Shown here piece by piece: positions 44,214 to 53,511 of a DNA stretch of 64,000 bases (the first letter of the stretch is position 1; every line of letters starts with the position of its first letter). Below the pieces are notes generated by a model. That model was not told the origin of the DNA. It saw only the letters and a program-made list of their open reading frames with translations, and did not search any database. This DNA comes from Bradyrhizobium barranii subsp. apii. Its GTDB lineage: Bacteria > Pseudomonadota > Alphaproteobacteria > Rhizobiales > Xanthobacteraceae. Where the stretch lies: positions 6,818,501 to 6,882,500 of the forward strand of contig NZ_CP096255.1 of the NCBI RefSeq assembly GCF_011516635.5, read 5' to 3'. Made by a program: the position numbers and the translations under genes.

Positions 44214-45242
44214 TCAGCCCACGGGATGACGGTTGAAGGCCGAGTAGCGGCCGGTGACGTGATGCTCGAGCTGGCGCTCGATGTCGGCGAGCAGGCTCGA
44301 GGCGCCGACGCGGAACAGATCCGGCTCGAGCCAATCGCGTCCCAACTCCTCCTTCATCAGGAACTGGTAGTTGAGCACATCCTTCGCCGTCGAGATTCCG
44401 CCGGCCGGCTTGAAGCCTATCTTGAAGCCGGTCCGCTCCTCATAGACCCTGATCATGCGCAGCATCGCCAGCGTCACCGGCAGCGTGGCATTGACGCCTT
44501 CCTTGCCGGTGGAGGTCTTGATGAAATCCGCGCCGGCCATCATGCAGACCATCGACGCCTTGGCGACGTTGCGCAGCGTTTTGAGGTCGCCGGTTGCGAG
44601 GATCGTCTTCAGATGCGCATCGCCGCAGGCTGCGCGGAAATCCCGGACCTCGGCGTAGAGAGCGCGCCAATCTCCGGTCAGCACATGCTCACGCGTGATG
44701 ACGATGTCGATCTCCTGCGCACCGTCCCTGACGGACGCCTCGATCTCCTTGAGTTTCAGATCGTGAGGCACGAGGCCTGCCGGAAATCCAGTCGAAACCG
44801 CAGCGACCGGAATGTCATACCCATCGAGCGCTTCGACCGCGGTTGCGACGAAGCGGTGATAGACGCAGATCGCGCCCGTGTGCAGCCGGCGCCCGGCAAA
44901 ACCGAGTGCCTCGACGAGGTCACTTCGTATCGGGGCCCTCGCCTTGGCACAGAGACGCTTCACCCGTTCGGCCGTATCGTCGCCGTTGAGTGTCGTCAGG
45001 TCGATGCAGGTGATCGCCTTGAGCAACCACGCCGCCTGCGCGTCCTTCTTGACGGTGCGCCGGCCCGGCAGGCTCGCAACGCGGCGCTCGGCGGCGGACA
45101 GATTGATCCGGATATCATCGACCCAGTCCATCTCGAGCGCGCGGCCGCTGTTGCGCGCGATCGGATGCGGATGATTGTGATCCCGTGCCTGGGGCTGCGC
45201 CGGCACCGCGGATGGATTTGATATCAAGACGCCCTGCGCCAT
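44214..45242 (-). CDS. deoC: Deoxyribose-phosphate aldolase
   Basis: DeoC splits 2-deoxyribose 5-phosphate to acetaldehyde and glyceraldehyde 3-phosphate. The 342-residue protein has CIDLTTLNGDDT, the FPAGLVPHDLKLKEIEASV segment, and KTILATGDLKT and GADFIKTSTGKEGVNATLP with the Schiff-base Lys. GFKPAGGISTAKD supplies the phosphate site. The length fits the longer DeoC subgroup. The chosen ATG gives MAQGVLISNP. The aldehyde dehydrogenase gene starts 2 bp downstream, so acetaldehyde formation and removal are coupled. Confidence 0.94.
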   Translation of the reverse strand: MAQGVLISNPSAVPAQPQARDHNHPHPIARNSGRALEMDWVDDIRINLSAAERRVASLPGRRTVKKDAQAAWLLKAITCIDLTTLNGDDTAERVKRLCAKARAPIRSDLVEALGFAGRRLHTGAICVYHRFVATAVEALDGYDIPVAAVSTGFPAGLVPHDLKLKEIEASVRDGAQEIDIVITREHVLTGDWRALYAEVRDFRAACGDAHLKTILATGDLKTLRNVAKASMVCMMAGADFIKTSTGKEGVNATLPVTLAMLRMIRVYEERTGFKIGFKPAGGISTAKDVLNYQFLMKEELGRDWLEPDLFRVGASSLLADIERQLEHHVTGRYSAFNRHPVG

Positions 45243-45386
45243 CGGTACGCCGCGCAATGCTAGCGAATCGGCTGAAACGGCAGATAGACTGAATGTGCCG
45301 ATTGCAACATGCGATCCTCCCATCCCTTGGCCGCCGGCGCTTCTGCTGCCTCCCGTCGCCGACAGCGAAACACCCTTCGGGCCAAA

Positions 45387-45442
45387 TGTTAGTATTGTAA
45401 CAGATTGACGTTGCTAAACTCCCATCATTGTAAGATCATTGT
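45387..45442. promoter_or_regulatory. Operator-like repeats between deoC and deoR-type genes
   Basis: The divergent control region holds the inverted repeat TGTTA-gtattg-TAACA (45387-45402) and the direct repeat ATCATTGT at 45424-45431 and 45435-45442, 11 bases apart. Either could be the binding site of the adjacent DeoR-type regulator. Confidence 0.5.
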
Positions 45443-45471
45443 CAACCGGATAAGCAAGCTCGGTGACGAAA

Positions 45472-46266
45472 ATGACTGAAACACCGACCGCACGCCCCAG
45501 CGAGACGCGCGTCCAACGGCTGCAACGGCTGCGACGCGCCGTCGAGACGAGCGGCGCACTGCATCTGAAGGACGCCGCAGAGCTGCTGAAGGTGTCGGAG
45601 ATGACCGTTAGGCGCGACCTTGCCGGGCCCGAGGCGGCGCTCGCCCTGCTCGGCGGCTACGTCGTCAACGCGGCGTCGCCGACCGGGATCAAGTACACAT
45701 TCGAACAGGAAATCGACCAGCACACACAGGACAAGCGCCTCGCCTGCCGATCCGCAGCCGCCTCGATCAAGGAAGGTGACACCATCTTCATCGACTGCGG
45801 CACCACGATGCAGTCGCTGGCGGATTGCCTGCCTGAGGACATGCCTCTTTCGGTGATCTGCTATTCGCTGAACGTCGCCTCGATCGTCACCCACCGGCCA
45901 GCGACGCAGGTGATGTTGATGGGCGGGCTCTACCATCCGTCGTCGCAGTCGTTCTCGTCGGATGACGGCCTGTCCTACCTGCGGCGGCTCGGGATCAACA
46001 AGGCTTTCATCTCGGCCGGCGGCCTGCACTGGACCCGCGGCGCCAGCTGCTCGAATTTTCACGAAGTCGCCATCAAGCAGGCCGTGATCGCTACCGCGAT
46101 GGAGAGCATCCTCGTGGTCGACGCCAGCAAGCTCGGCAGCCTCAAGCCGGCGTTCTTCTCCGACGTCAGCTCATTCTCGCGGATCATCGTCGGTGGCTCC
46201 GTGTCGGCAGACACGCGCAAGCACTTCCGCAGCCTTCCCGTCGAATACGTCACCAGCACGGCCTGA
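45472..46266 (+). CDS. DeoR family transcriptional regulator
   Basis: The protein of about 264 residues has an N-terminal winged helix (LHLKDAAELLKVSEMTVRRD) and a C-terminal sugar-phosphate sensor domain with EGDTIFIDCGTTMQSLAD and VVDASKLGSLKPAFF. Family members repress sugar operons until a phosphorylated sugar is bound. It is divergent from deoC and upstream of the second transporter, so it probably controls both. GTG at 45463 is an alternative start. Confidence 0.9.
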   Translation: MTETPTARPSETRVQRLQRLRRAVETSGALHLKDAAELLKVSEMTVRRDLAGPEAALALLGGYVVNAASPTGIKYTFEQEIDQHTQDKRLACRSAAASIKEGDTIFIDCGTTMQSLADCLPEDMPLSVICYSLNVASIVTHRPATQVMLMGGLYHPSSQSFSSDDGLSYLRRLGINKAFISAGGLHWTRGASCSNFHEVAIKQAVIATAMESILVVDASKLGSLKPAFFSDVSSFSRIIVGGSVSADTRKHFRSLPVEYVTSTA

Positions 46267-46346
46267 TCCGGACGGGGGCTGGTTCGCCCGGATCAGGCTT
46301 ACCGAACGATGCGCGGTCTCGGTGGATCGCGCATCGCTGTTTCGGG

Positions 46347-47498
46347 CTAGTTGCAGGCGGGCTTCGCCTTTTTGCAGGCATCCGTCAGCTCGGCCGGCGG
46401 GTCCTTCTTGAATACGGTTTTGTAGGACTCCAGCACATTCGACTGCGTCACCGGCAGCGACTGCACACCTACCCAGCCAGGCGTTTCCTTACCCAGCAGC
46501 GCGTTCATCATCGCCATCGCCTCCGCGACGCCCTGGTCGTAGGGACGCTGCGAGCCGGTCGCCTTCAGCGGCCCGCCCTTGGCAATCTCGATCGCCGATT
46601 GCAGACCGAGGTCGACCGTCGTCATGGGAATATCGATGCCCTGAGCCCGCATCGAGCTCAGCGTGTCGAGCGCCGGTTGATCCCATACCGCGTACAGTCC
46701 CTTGACGTCGGGATTGCCGGTCAGGAAGTCGCCCGCGATCTGCGAGACCTTCGGCGGATCGGTGAAGTCGACCTGCTTCATCTTGATGTCAGGGCGGTTT
46801 GCTTTCATCCACTCCCGCACGCCCTTGGTGCGCTCGTTGGTGCTGAAATAGTCGACGCCGAAATTGACGAGACCGATGGTGCCGCCCTGCGCCACGCAGG
46901 ATGCCAGGATCTGTGCCGCGATCTGGCCATTGCCCTGGCTATCGGCCGAGACCATCGTCGCATATTCCTCGGGATGCTTCAGACCAGTCGGGATGCTGTC
47001 CATCAGCACGAGCTTGATGCCGGCTTTGGCGATCTTCTTGTAGGTCGGCGCGGTCGCGGTGAAATCGACCGGAATCGAAATGATGCCGTCCGGATGCTGC
47101 TGGATCGTGTTCTCGATATCGGCGATCTGCTTGTCCACCTGATATTCGGCGGACGCGACGCCCGTCACCGTCACGCCGTACTTCTTCAGCGTATCGGTGA
47201 TGCCCTGGATCTGGAGCTGCGACCAGTCGAGGTTGACCGTCTGCATGGAGATGCCGACCTTGAAGTTCTTCTCCTTGATCTTGGCGGCGTCGGCCTCCGA
47301 CAGTGCGAGCACCTCGGGGGAAGCCGCCTTTTCGCCGTGGGGTCCCTGGCCGACGATCGACTTCGGCCCGAGCTTCGCGAGATCGACACCCTTGACGCAG
47401 GTCGCGGGCACTTCGGCGCGAGCCGACGGGATCATCGAGAGGGCGGCAGCGGCCACCAACGCAGTCAAAGGCAAGGTTTGTCGCAAGATTGGTTTCAT
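46347..47498 (-). CDS. RbsB-like sugar-binding protein
   Basis: The 383-residue precursor has a signal peptide (MKPILRQTLPLTALVAAAAL, cleaved after ARA) and a periplasmic binding domain of the RbsB type: VGISMQTVNLDWSQLQIQGI, DIENTIQQHPDGIISIPVDF and GLYAVWDQPALDTLSSMRAQ. It would capture a pentose, probably deoxyribose or ribose. It lies downstream of its permease and ATPase genes; the 105 bp gap to the permease gene is longer than between the other genes. Confidence 0.9.
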   Translation of the reverse strand: MKPILRQTLPLTALVAAAALSMIPSARAEVPATCVKGVDLAKLGPKSIVGQGPHGEKAASPEVLALSEADAAKIKEKNFKVGISMQTVNLDWSQLQIQGITDTLKKYGVTVTGVASAEYQVDKQIADIENTIQQHPDGIISIPVDFTATAPTYKKIAKAGIKLVLMDSIPTGLKHPEEYATMVSADSQGNGQIAAQILASCVAQGGTIGLVNFGVDYFSTNERTKGVREWMKANRPDIKMKQVDFTDPPKVSQIAGDFLTGNPDVKGLYAVWDQPALDTLSSMRAQGIDIPMTTVDLGLQSAIEIAKGGPLKATGSQRPYDQGVAEAMAMMNALLGKETPGWVGVQSLPVTQSNVLESYKTVFKKDPPAELTDACKKAKPACN

Positions 47499-47603
47499 TG
47501 TTTCCTCCATTTTTTGGTCGCCGATTCACCGGAGGGCCAGCGACCTTGCCCCTACCCGCGCAGCGCAATGAACTTGTTGTTCATGCGTCGCGCCGGACGT
47601 CGA

Positions 47604-48596
47604 CTAGCGTTTCGTGAAAGCAACCGCGGCAACGATGATCGCGCCCTTGATCACGAGCTGCATCGGCGAGCTCACGCCGAGCAGAACAAGGCCGTTGTTG
47701 AGCGTGCCGATGATCAAGCTGCCGAACAGTGTTCCAAGGATGTAGCCGCGCCCGCCGAACAGGCTGCAGCCGCCGAGGATCACCGCGGCGATGACGTCGA
47801 GCTCCATGCCCTGCACGACATCTGGCCGCGCGGCATGTGAACGCGCCGACAGCACCAGCGCCGCTAATCCGGCCAGCGTGCCGGTCAGGACAAAGGCCGC
47901 AGTCGTGATCCGTTTGGTGTTGATGCCGGAATAGAGCGCCGCGGTCGGGTTGCCGCCGACCGCATAGATGCGCCGGCCGAACACATTGTAGTGCAGCAGC
48001 AGAATGCCGATAATCATCGCCGCCATAGTCCAGGCGATCGGAACCGGTATGCCGAGGAACGTGCCTTCGCCAAAGATCGCGAAATAGGTCTCGTTGGTGA
48101 TGATCACCGGCTTGGTGTTGGTTACCATCATCGCCAGTCCCCGCGCCATGCTCAGCGAGCCCAGCGTCACCAGGAACGACGGGATCGATAGCTGCGTGGT
48201 CAGGATGCCATTGAGCAGCCCGACCAGCGCGCCGGTACCGAGCCCGGCCACGGCGCCCACGATCCAGCTGTTGATGATCTGGCTCATCGCGAGAGCAGCC
48301 GCCATGCCTGACAGCGCCAACGTCGAGGCAACCGACAGATCGATCTGACGCGCGATGATGATGAAGGTCATGCCGACCGCGATGATCGACACCAGCGTGG
48401 TCTGGCGCCCGATGTTCAGGAAGTTGTCGACCGAGAGAAACCAGGGCGAAGACAGGCTGAACACGACCAGCAGGATCACGAAGGCGATGTACAGCATGTA
48501 CGGCCGCTCGCCCCGCAGCAAATTCTGGAGAATCTTGCGGCGGCGATCAGATCGGGTCGACGAGGCGACCACGTTGGGAGCAGTCAGTTCGGTCAT
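47604..48596 (-). CDS. RbsC-like ABC permease
   Basis: The 330-residue membrane protein has the CUT2 permease pattern: IARQIDLSVASTLALSGMAA, LNGILTTQLSIPSFLVTLGS and VILGGCSLFGGRGYILGTLF with around eight to ten spans. It forms the channel of the second sugar transporter. Its ATG overlaps the stop of the ATPase gene by 4 bp (ATGA), so synthesis of the two is coupled. Confidence 0.92.
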   Translation of the reverse strand: MTELTAPNVVASSTRSDRRRKILQNLLRGERPYMLYIAFVILLVVFSLSSPWFLSVDNFLNIGRQTTLVSIIAVGMTFIIIARQIDLSVASTLALSGMAAALAMSQIINSWIVGAVAGLGTGALVGLLNGILTTQLSIPSFLVTLGSLSMARGLAMMVTNTKPVIITNETYFAIFGEGTFLGIPVPIAWTMAAMIIGILLLHYNVFGRRIYAVGGNPTAALYSGINTKRITTAAFVLTGTLAGLAALVLSARSHAARPDVVQGMELDVIAAVILGGCSLFGGRGYILGTLFGSLIIGTLNNGLVLLGVSSPMQLVIKGAIIVAAVAFTKR

Positions 48597-50218
48597 GCGG
48601 GAAGCTCTTGCAAGTGGCCCGGCCCGGAGGCCTGGTACATCTGGAGGAGATGATGCAGCTCTTCGGCATCATCGATCTCGCCGCGCGACAGCGTACGAGC
48701 CACACGCCCGTTGACGATCACGGAGATGCGGTCGCAGAGCTCGATCAATTCGACGAGATCGGACGAGACGACCAGGACCCCGCTGCCGTCGCGGACGGCA
48801 TTCCGGATCACGGCATAGATTTCCTCGCGTGCGCCCACGTCGACGCCGACCGTCGGTTCATCCAGGAGCAGCACGCGCGGCCGCGGATCATTCCATTTTC
48901 CGAATACGACCTTTTGCTGGTTGCCGCCGGAGAGCGTCCTGACCAGGCTGAACGCGCCTGGCGCTTTCACCGAAAGCCTGGCGACCGCGGTTTCCGCACG
49001 CCTGGCGGCGGCGCGTTGCTGCATCCAGCCCCAGCGCGAGAAGTGGGGAATTCGCGGCAAGGTGACGTTTCGCTCGATCGAATGGTCCAGGACCAGACCC
49101 TGCACATGCCGGTCTTCCGGCACCAGCGCGATGCCCTGCTCGATCGCATCGGCAGGCCCTCTCGGCAGCCATCGCCGGCCCTCGATCTCGATTGCGCCGC
49201 TCTCGAGCGGCCGGAGGCCAAACACTGTCTCCAAAATCTCCGTGCGGCCGCTGCCGATCAATCCGGCGAGGCCGTGGATCTCGCCCTTCAGCACGGACAG
49301 ATCGACGGCGCGAAGCCGGTCGTTGGACACGTCGGACAGCGACAGAACCGGCGACGGATCCAATTCACGCTTCGCGACAGGTTCGGTGCGCGGGCCCGTG
49401 GGTGCCGATCGATCGGTTCCGACGATCGCGTTCACCAGCCGCTTCATGTCGGTCTCGGCGGTGACAAACGTGCCCGCGTTAGCGCCATCGCGCAGCACCG
49501 TGACGCGCTGCGAGATCTCGAACACCTCGTTGAGCCGATGGGTCACATAGATCACGCCGACTCCGCGGCGCGTCGCCTTCCCGATCGCATCGAACAGGAT
49601 CCGGACCTCATCCGATGTCAGCGAGGAGGTCGGCTCGTCGAGGATCAGAAGCCGGACCTCGCCCATCAGCGCCTTGGCGATCTCCGTCATCTGGCGATAG
49701 GCGAAAGGCAGCGAGCCGACAGCCGCTCTCGCATCCAGGGGAATGCCGAGCGCGTTCAGGAATGCCTCGGCCCTGGCCATCAGCGCGCGCTGCCGGACGA
49801 AGCCGAAACGCGCACGCGGCTCACGGCCGAGCAACAGATTGTCCGCAACGCTCAAGGATTCGACGAGGCTGAGATCCTGATAAACGACAGCGATCCCCGC
49901 CTCGCGCGACTTCGCCGGGCTGTCGAATTCCACCGGCCTGCCGGCGATCTCGATCGTGCCGCTGTCGAGGGCATGAACACCACTGAGAATCTTGATCAGG
50001 GTAGATTTTCCCGCGCCGTTCTCGCCCAGTAGCGCATGGACCTCGCCGGCGCGAACCTCGAGGTTGACGTCGCGCAGCGCTCGTACGCCGCCGAAGCGCT
50101 TGTTGATGCCACTGACCATCACAAGCGAGGCCGACGACCGAGGTTCTGCTGCAACCGAACCGGACAGTTCCAAACTTTCCTCCCGTCGCCCCGCAAGACG
50201 CTGGTACGATGGTGACAT
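48593..50218 (-). CDS. RbsA-like ABC ATPase with two nucleotide-binding domains
   Basis: The 541-residue protein has two ABC domains, as CUT2 ATPases do. The first has Walker A GENGAGKST and Walker B LLILDEPTSSL. The second has a degenerate Walker A (GLIGSGRTE), signature LSGGNQQKVVFGKW and LLLDEPTVGVDVG. It energises the RbsC-like permease. The upstream region contains A/T-rich repeats possibly bound by the DeoR-type regulator. Confidence 0.93.
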   Translation of the reverse strand: MSPSYQRLAGRREESLELSGSVAAEPRSSASLVMVSGINKRFGGVRALRDVNLEVRAGEVHALLGENGAGKSTLIKILSGVHALDSGTIEIAGRPVEFDSPAKSREAGIAVVYQDLSLVESLSVADNLLLGREPRARFGFVRQRALMARAEAFLNALGIPLDARAAVGSLPFAYRQMTEIAKALMGEVRLLILDEPTSSLTSDEVRILFDAIGKATRRGVGVIYVTHRLNEVFEISQRVTVLRDGANAGTFVTAETDMKRLVNAIVGTDRSAPTGPRTEPVAKRELDPSPVLSLSDVSNDRLRAVDLSVLKGEIHGLAGLIGSGRTEILETVFGLRPLESGAIEIEGRRWLPRGPADAIEQGIALVPEDRHVQGLVLDHSIERNVTLPRIPHFSRWGWMQQRAAARRAETAVARLSVKAPGAFSLVRTLSGGNQQKVVFGKWNDPRPRVLLLDEPTVGVDVGAREEIYAVIRNAVRDGSGVLVVSSDLVELIELCDRISVIVNGRVARTLSRGEIDDAEELHHLLQMYQASGPGHLQELPA

Positions 50219-50262
50219 ATTGTTATTTTTGCAACTTATCCTGTTATAATTCTATCATCTCC
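50219..50262 (-). promoter_or_regulatory. A/T-rich control region of the rbsA-like gene
   Basis: Read on the minus strand, ATAACAGG and AATAACAATA are 22 bases apart in an unusually A/T-rich segment (TATAACAGGATAAGTTGC then AAAAATAACAATATG). The TAACA half-site matches the inverted repeat TGTTA/TAACA at 45387. This makes it a candidate second site for the DeoR-type regulator. Confidence 0.4.
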
Positions 50263-50650
50263 GCCGACCTGTCAATGGCGGATCACGTCGCGGGGCCGGA
50301 TCTAGCCCTGGCCCTATCTCGATTTGTGCGGTTGCGAACGTCAGTACAGACAGCCGGCCTTCCCAGCGCGGATCTGTTCAACATCAGGAACGGACCAAAG
50401 CTTCACGACGCGCTCCATTCGGTCCTGGCGGCAAGCACCCGATCATCCAAGCTAGAGGAGGCAGGCCCCGCGATCGATCAGCGCAAGCGTGTGCCGACAG
50501 AAAGGTAGACGCATAGGCGACGCGTGACAGCCATGGCGATGAGGCGGCCTTAGCCAAGCACACTAGACCGCGCGCGACACTTCGCTCCAATTCTGTGGAT
50601 GACAATCCCTGCAATACGTCGTGCTCGTCGCGTCATTCCTGCCGCGCAGG
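50263..50650. other. Stretch without a clear gene
   Basis: No gene, repeat or strong hairpin is evident. Short open frames have no recognisable features. It probably represents decayed sequence, like the pseudogene that follows. Confidence 0.45.
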
Positions 50651-50657
50651 ATTACGT

Positions 50658-50985
50658 TCCTCGCCCTCGATCGTGCCGGCCGACCGCATCGACCGCGACA
50701 TCTATCTGGTGCTTGAAGACGTCGGCGCGCGCTGGTTGCGCCCGTCGCGAGACCGACGAGGCTGACACCAACCTCGAGATCATCCTGCAAAATCTGCGGT
50801 CCGGCCAGTACGCCTATCCGGTCCGAATTGTATCCTTCAATCCCGTCCAGGGGTAGTCGCGGGATGCGACTTCCGAGGTCGCCGACCCACTGGCTCGGCG
50901 TGCAGCCGACACCGACGCTGAGATCTCGTCGGCACTGCAGGACTTCATCGCCGCTAACGCCAGAAAGCGCTTCGGCATGCAGCCA
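50658..50985 (+). pseudogene. Decayed small gene
   Basis: Coding fragments appear in succession: PADRIDRDIYLVLEDVGARW, then after a frame change ETDEADTNLEIILQNLRSGQ and YAYPVRIVSFNPVQG, an in-frame TAG, SRDATSEVAD, and later AEISSALQDFIAANARKRFG. These line up with a conserved small protein I recall from Bradyrhizobium that has a D-I-Y-L-V-L start and a V-R-I-V-A-F-N segment. At least one shift and one stop inactivate it. The function is unknown. Confidence 0.55.
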
Positions 50986-51068
50986 GCGCTGCGCCTTCGA
51001 CTTCAGACACGTTATAATGCCTGTTGCTGCCTTTCATTCGATGGAAGCACGCTGCGTATGCCAATCCG

Positions 51069-52334
51069 TCACTGACTGGGCGCATACCCGGCGCGGGCAA
51101 GCGTATCTTCGGACAGATGCGGACCGACGAGCTGCATGCTGAGAGGCAATCGGTCCGACGCCATGCCGTTCGGTAGCGTGATGGTCGGGCTGCCCGAGAA
51201 GTCGAATACCGCCGTGAAGCGCAGGATGCTGAGCAGCACGTTCGGATCGGCGCCGTATTCGCCCATCTTGGTCAGCGTTGGGATCGGCACAGGCATGGTG
51301 GGAATCAGGAGCAGGTCAATATCGCCGAACAGCGCCGCGAGGCTGCCGCAGAACTTCAACCGCTCATGATGGATCTGAGCGATCTCGACGCCGCTGATCG
51401 ATCTGCCCTGCTCGATCAGCTGCGCCAGATCGGGACCGTATTCCGACTTCCGCGACGGATAGGTCTCGAGATGCGCCTCTGCGGTCTCGATGGAGCACAT
51501 CGGAATCCACATGCTCACGAGCTTCTCGTAAGCTGGGAACTTGACCTCACGAATATCGGCGCCGAGGTCCGCAAGCGTACGCTCCGCTTCCAGCAAGGCG
51601 GCGACCACCTGCCGATCGATCCCGTCCTGCGTGTAGCTGCGGTCCACGCCAATCCGTAAGCCTCGCACGCCCTCACCGATCCCCGCCAGATAGTTCGGCA
51701 CCGGCGCCTGAAGGGCGGTCGGATCATTGACGTCTGCGCCCGCGATCACGCCGAGCATGGCCGCGGCATCGGCTGCGCTCCGGCACATCGGCCCGACATG
51801 ATCGAGAGAGTCAGCCAGCGGGAAGACGCCGTGGCGGCTCACACGTCCCCAGGTGGGCTTGATCCCGGTCAGCCCGCACGTCGCCGACGGAAACCGGATC
51901 GAGCCGCCGGTGTCGCTGCCGATCGAGCCGAAGCAAAGTCCCGCCGAAGTGGCCACGCCCGATCCGCTTGAGGAGGAGCCGACCCAGTAGTCGGTCCCCC
52001 AGGGATTGAGCGGCGCTTGGTCGTCGGGATGATGGCTCGTATAGGCGCCCTCGGTCATTTTTAGCTTGCCGAGCGTGACGGCGCCGGCGTGTTCGAGCCG
52101 GTTCACGATCGTCGCGTTGAAGGAGGGGACGAACCTAGTGTGGATCGTGGTACCTCCAGCGGTCGGCGCGAAAGTGGTGTAGCAGAGATCCTTCAATCCG
52201 ATCGGCACGCCGTGCAGCGGCCCACGCCAGATGCCCTTGGCAAGCTCGGCGTCACAGCGCTTCGCCTGCGCCATGGCCCGCTCGGCGAGGACGAGCGCGT
52301 AGCCGTGAAACTTCTGATCGAGCTTCGCGATCCG
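51069..52334 (-). pseudogene. Amidase lacking its N-terminus
   Basis: About 421 codons align with the complete amidase at 58565-59965: PLHGVPIGLKDLC with the catalytic Lys, SSSSGSGVATSAGLCFG, and DTGGSIRFPS with the nucleophile Ser. Homology begins at RIAKLDQKFHGYALVLAERA, equivalent to residue 35 or so of the complete enzyme; before that the frame enters a truncated SDR gene. An internal ATG at 52274 could give a 401-residue product. A deletion removed the start. The catalytic triad is present, so partial activity cannot be excluded. Confidence 0.8.
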
Positions 52335-52738
52335 GCGATCGCCGCGGCCTTGCTCTTCTCGAGATACGGCATCGCCGCATTGACCAGCCGCACGGTGCCC
52401 ATCATGTCGGTGGAGAATTCCTTCTCCCAGCTCTCCTCGTCCTGTCCGATCGACAGCGCACTGACATTGGCGACCACGACGTCGATGCCGCCAAGCTTCG
52501 AGGCCATGTCCTCGACCCAGGCCTTGAGCGCCGGGCCGTTGGAGACATCGACCGAACTACCGAAGGCAGCGACGCCCTTCGCCTTGATCGCGGCGACTGC
52601 GCTATCGACGTCGGCCTGGTTGCGCGCGCAGATGCCGACATCCGCGCCTTCCGCCGCGAATGTGTCGGCGATCGCCCTGCCGATCCCCTTGGTGCTGCCG
52701 GTGACGAGAACCTTTGCTCCCTTGAGTCCCAGATCCAT
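52335..52738 (-). pseudogene. Short-chain dehydrogenase lacking its C-terminus
   Basis: From ATG 52738 (MDLGLKGAKVLVTGSTKGIG) the first 134 residues or so of an SDR are intact, with the TGSTKGIG cofactor loop and a VVVANVSALS segment in place of the usual NNAG. The gene then runs straight into the amidase sequence, so the YxxxK catalytic part and substrate-binding region are lost. The frame continues into the amidase gene out of register up to 52193. It cannot be a functional dehydrogenase. Confidence 0.8.
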
Positions 52739-52785
52739 GTCCATTCCCTCCCTATTGACGACTCGAAAACATGCCATGCGGCCGT

Positions 52786-53511
52786 TCAGAGCAGGAGCTG
52801 CTCGCGGACATTGTCCTCGTTAACCTCGCCACCCGCCAGCGACTGCGCGATCTTGCCCTTCTCCATGATGTAACAACGCTCGGCGATTGCCAGGATCGTG
52901 TCGAGGTTCTGCTCGACGAAGATGATGGTGGTCCCGAGCTCGTTCCGGAACGATCTCAGCGCCTCGCAGATGTGCTGGACGATCGAGGGCTGGATACCCT
53001 CGGACGGCTCGTCCAGGATCATCAAGGACGGATTGCCGATCAGCGCGCGACCTATGGCGAGCTGCTGCTGCTCGCCGCCCGACATCGTGCCCGCGGCCTG
53101 CCGCCGGCGTTCCTTCAGTCGCGGAAAATACTCATAGACGAGTTCAGGCAGCTTCTTGCCGCCGGGACCGCCGATCAACTCGCCGACCTGCAGGTTTTCC
53201 TCGACGGTCATCTGCGGAAAGACATCGCGTCCCTGCGGGATGTAGCCGAAGCCCGCCCTCGCCCGCGCGTCGGCTTCGAGCTTTGTTACGTCCTGCTCCA
53301 TGAAGCTGATCGTGCCACGCCAGGTTTGCAGCAAACCGATCAGGCACCGCATCAGAGTCGACTTGCCGACACCGTTGCGGCCGATCACGCCGACAATCTC
53401 GCCGCGGGAGACCGACATGGTGACGCCCTGCAAAATCGGCGTCGCACCGTATCCCGCCCATAATTCCGATACGTCCAGAATCCGGTCAGTGGGATTGGGT
53501 TTAGTGAGCAT
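52786..53511 (-). CDS. Amide ABC transporter ATPase (LivF/UrtE type)
   Basis: The 241-residue ATPase has Walker A GRNGVGKSTLMRCLIGLL, signature MSGGEQQQLAIGRALIGNPS and Walker B LMILDEPSEGIQP. The short form without extra domain is the LivF/UrtE class. It starts inside the end of the LivG-type gene (11 bp overlap). It works with the other ATPase and two permeases in uptake of amides or urea-like solutes. Confidence 0.92.
   Translation of the reverse strand: MLTKPNPTDRILDVSELWAGYGATPILQGVTMSVSRGEIVGVIGRNGVGKSTLMRCLIGLLQTWRGTISFMEQDVTKLEADARARAGFGYIPQGRDVFPQMTVEENLQVGELIGGPGGKKLPELVYEYFPRLKERRRQAAGTMSGGEQQQLAIGRALIGNPSLMILDEPSEGIQPSIVQHICEALRSFRNELGTTIIFVEQNLDTILAIAERCYIMEKGKIAQSLAGGEVNEDNVREQLLL

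Noticed and set aside
48608..50032. 474-codon open frame antisense to the rbsA-like gene
   Set aside because: Antisense artefact of GC-rich third positions; the minus-strand ATPase has all its motifs.
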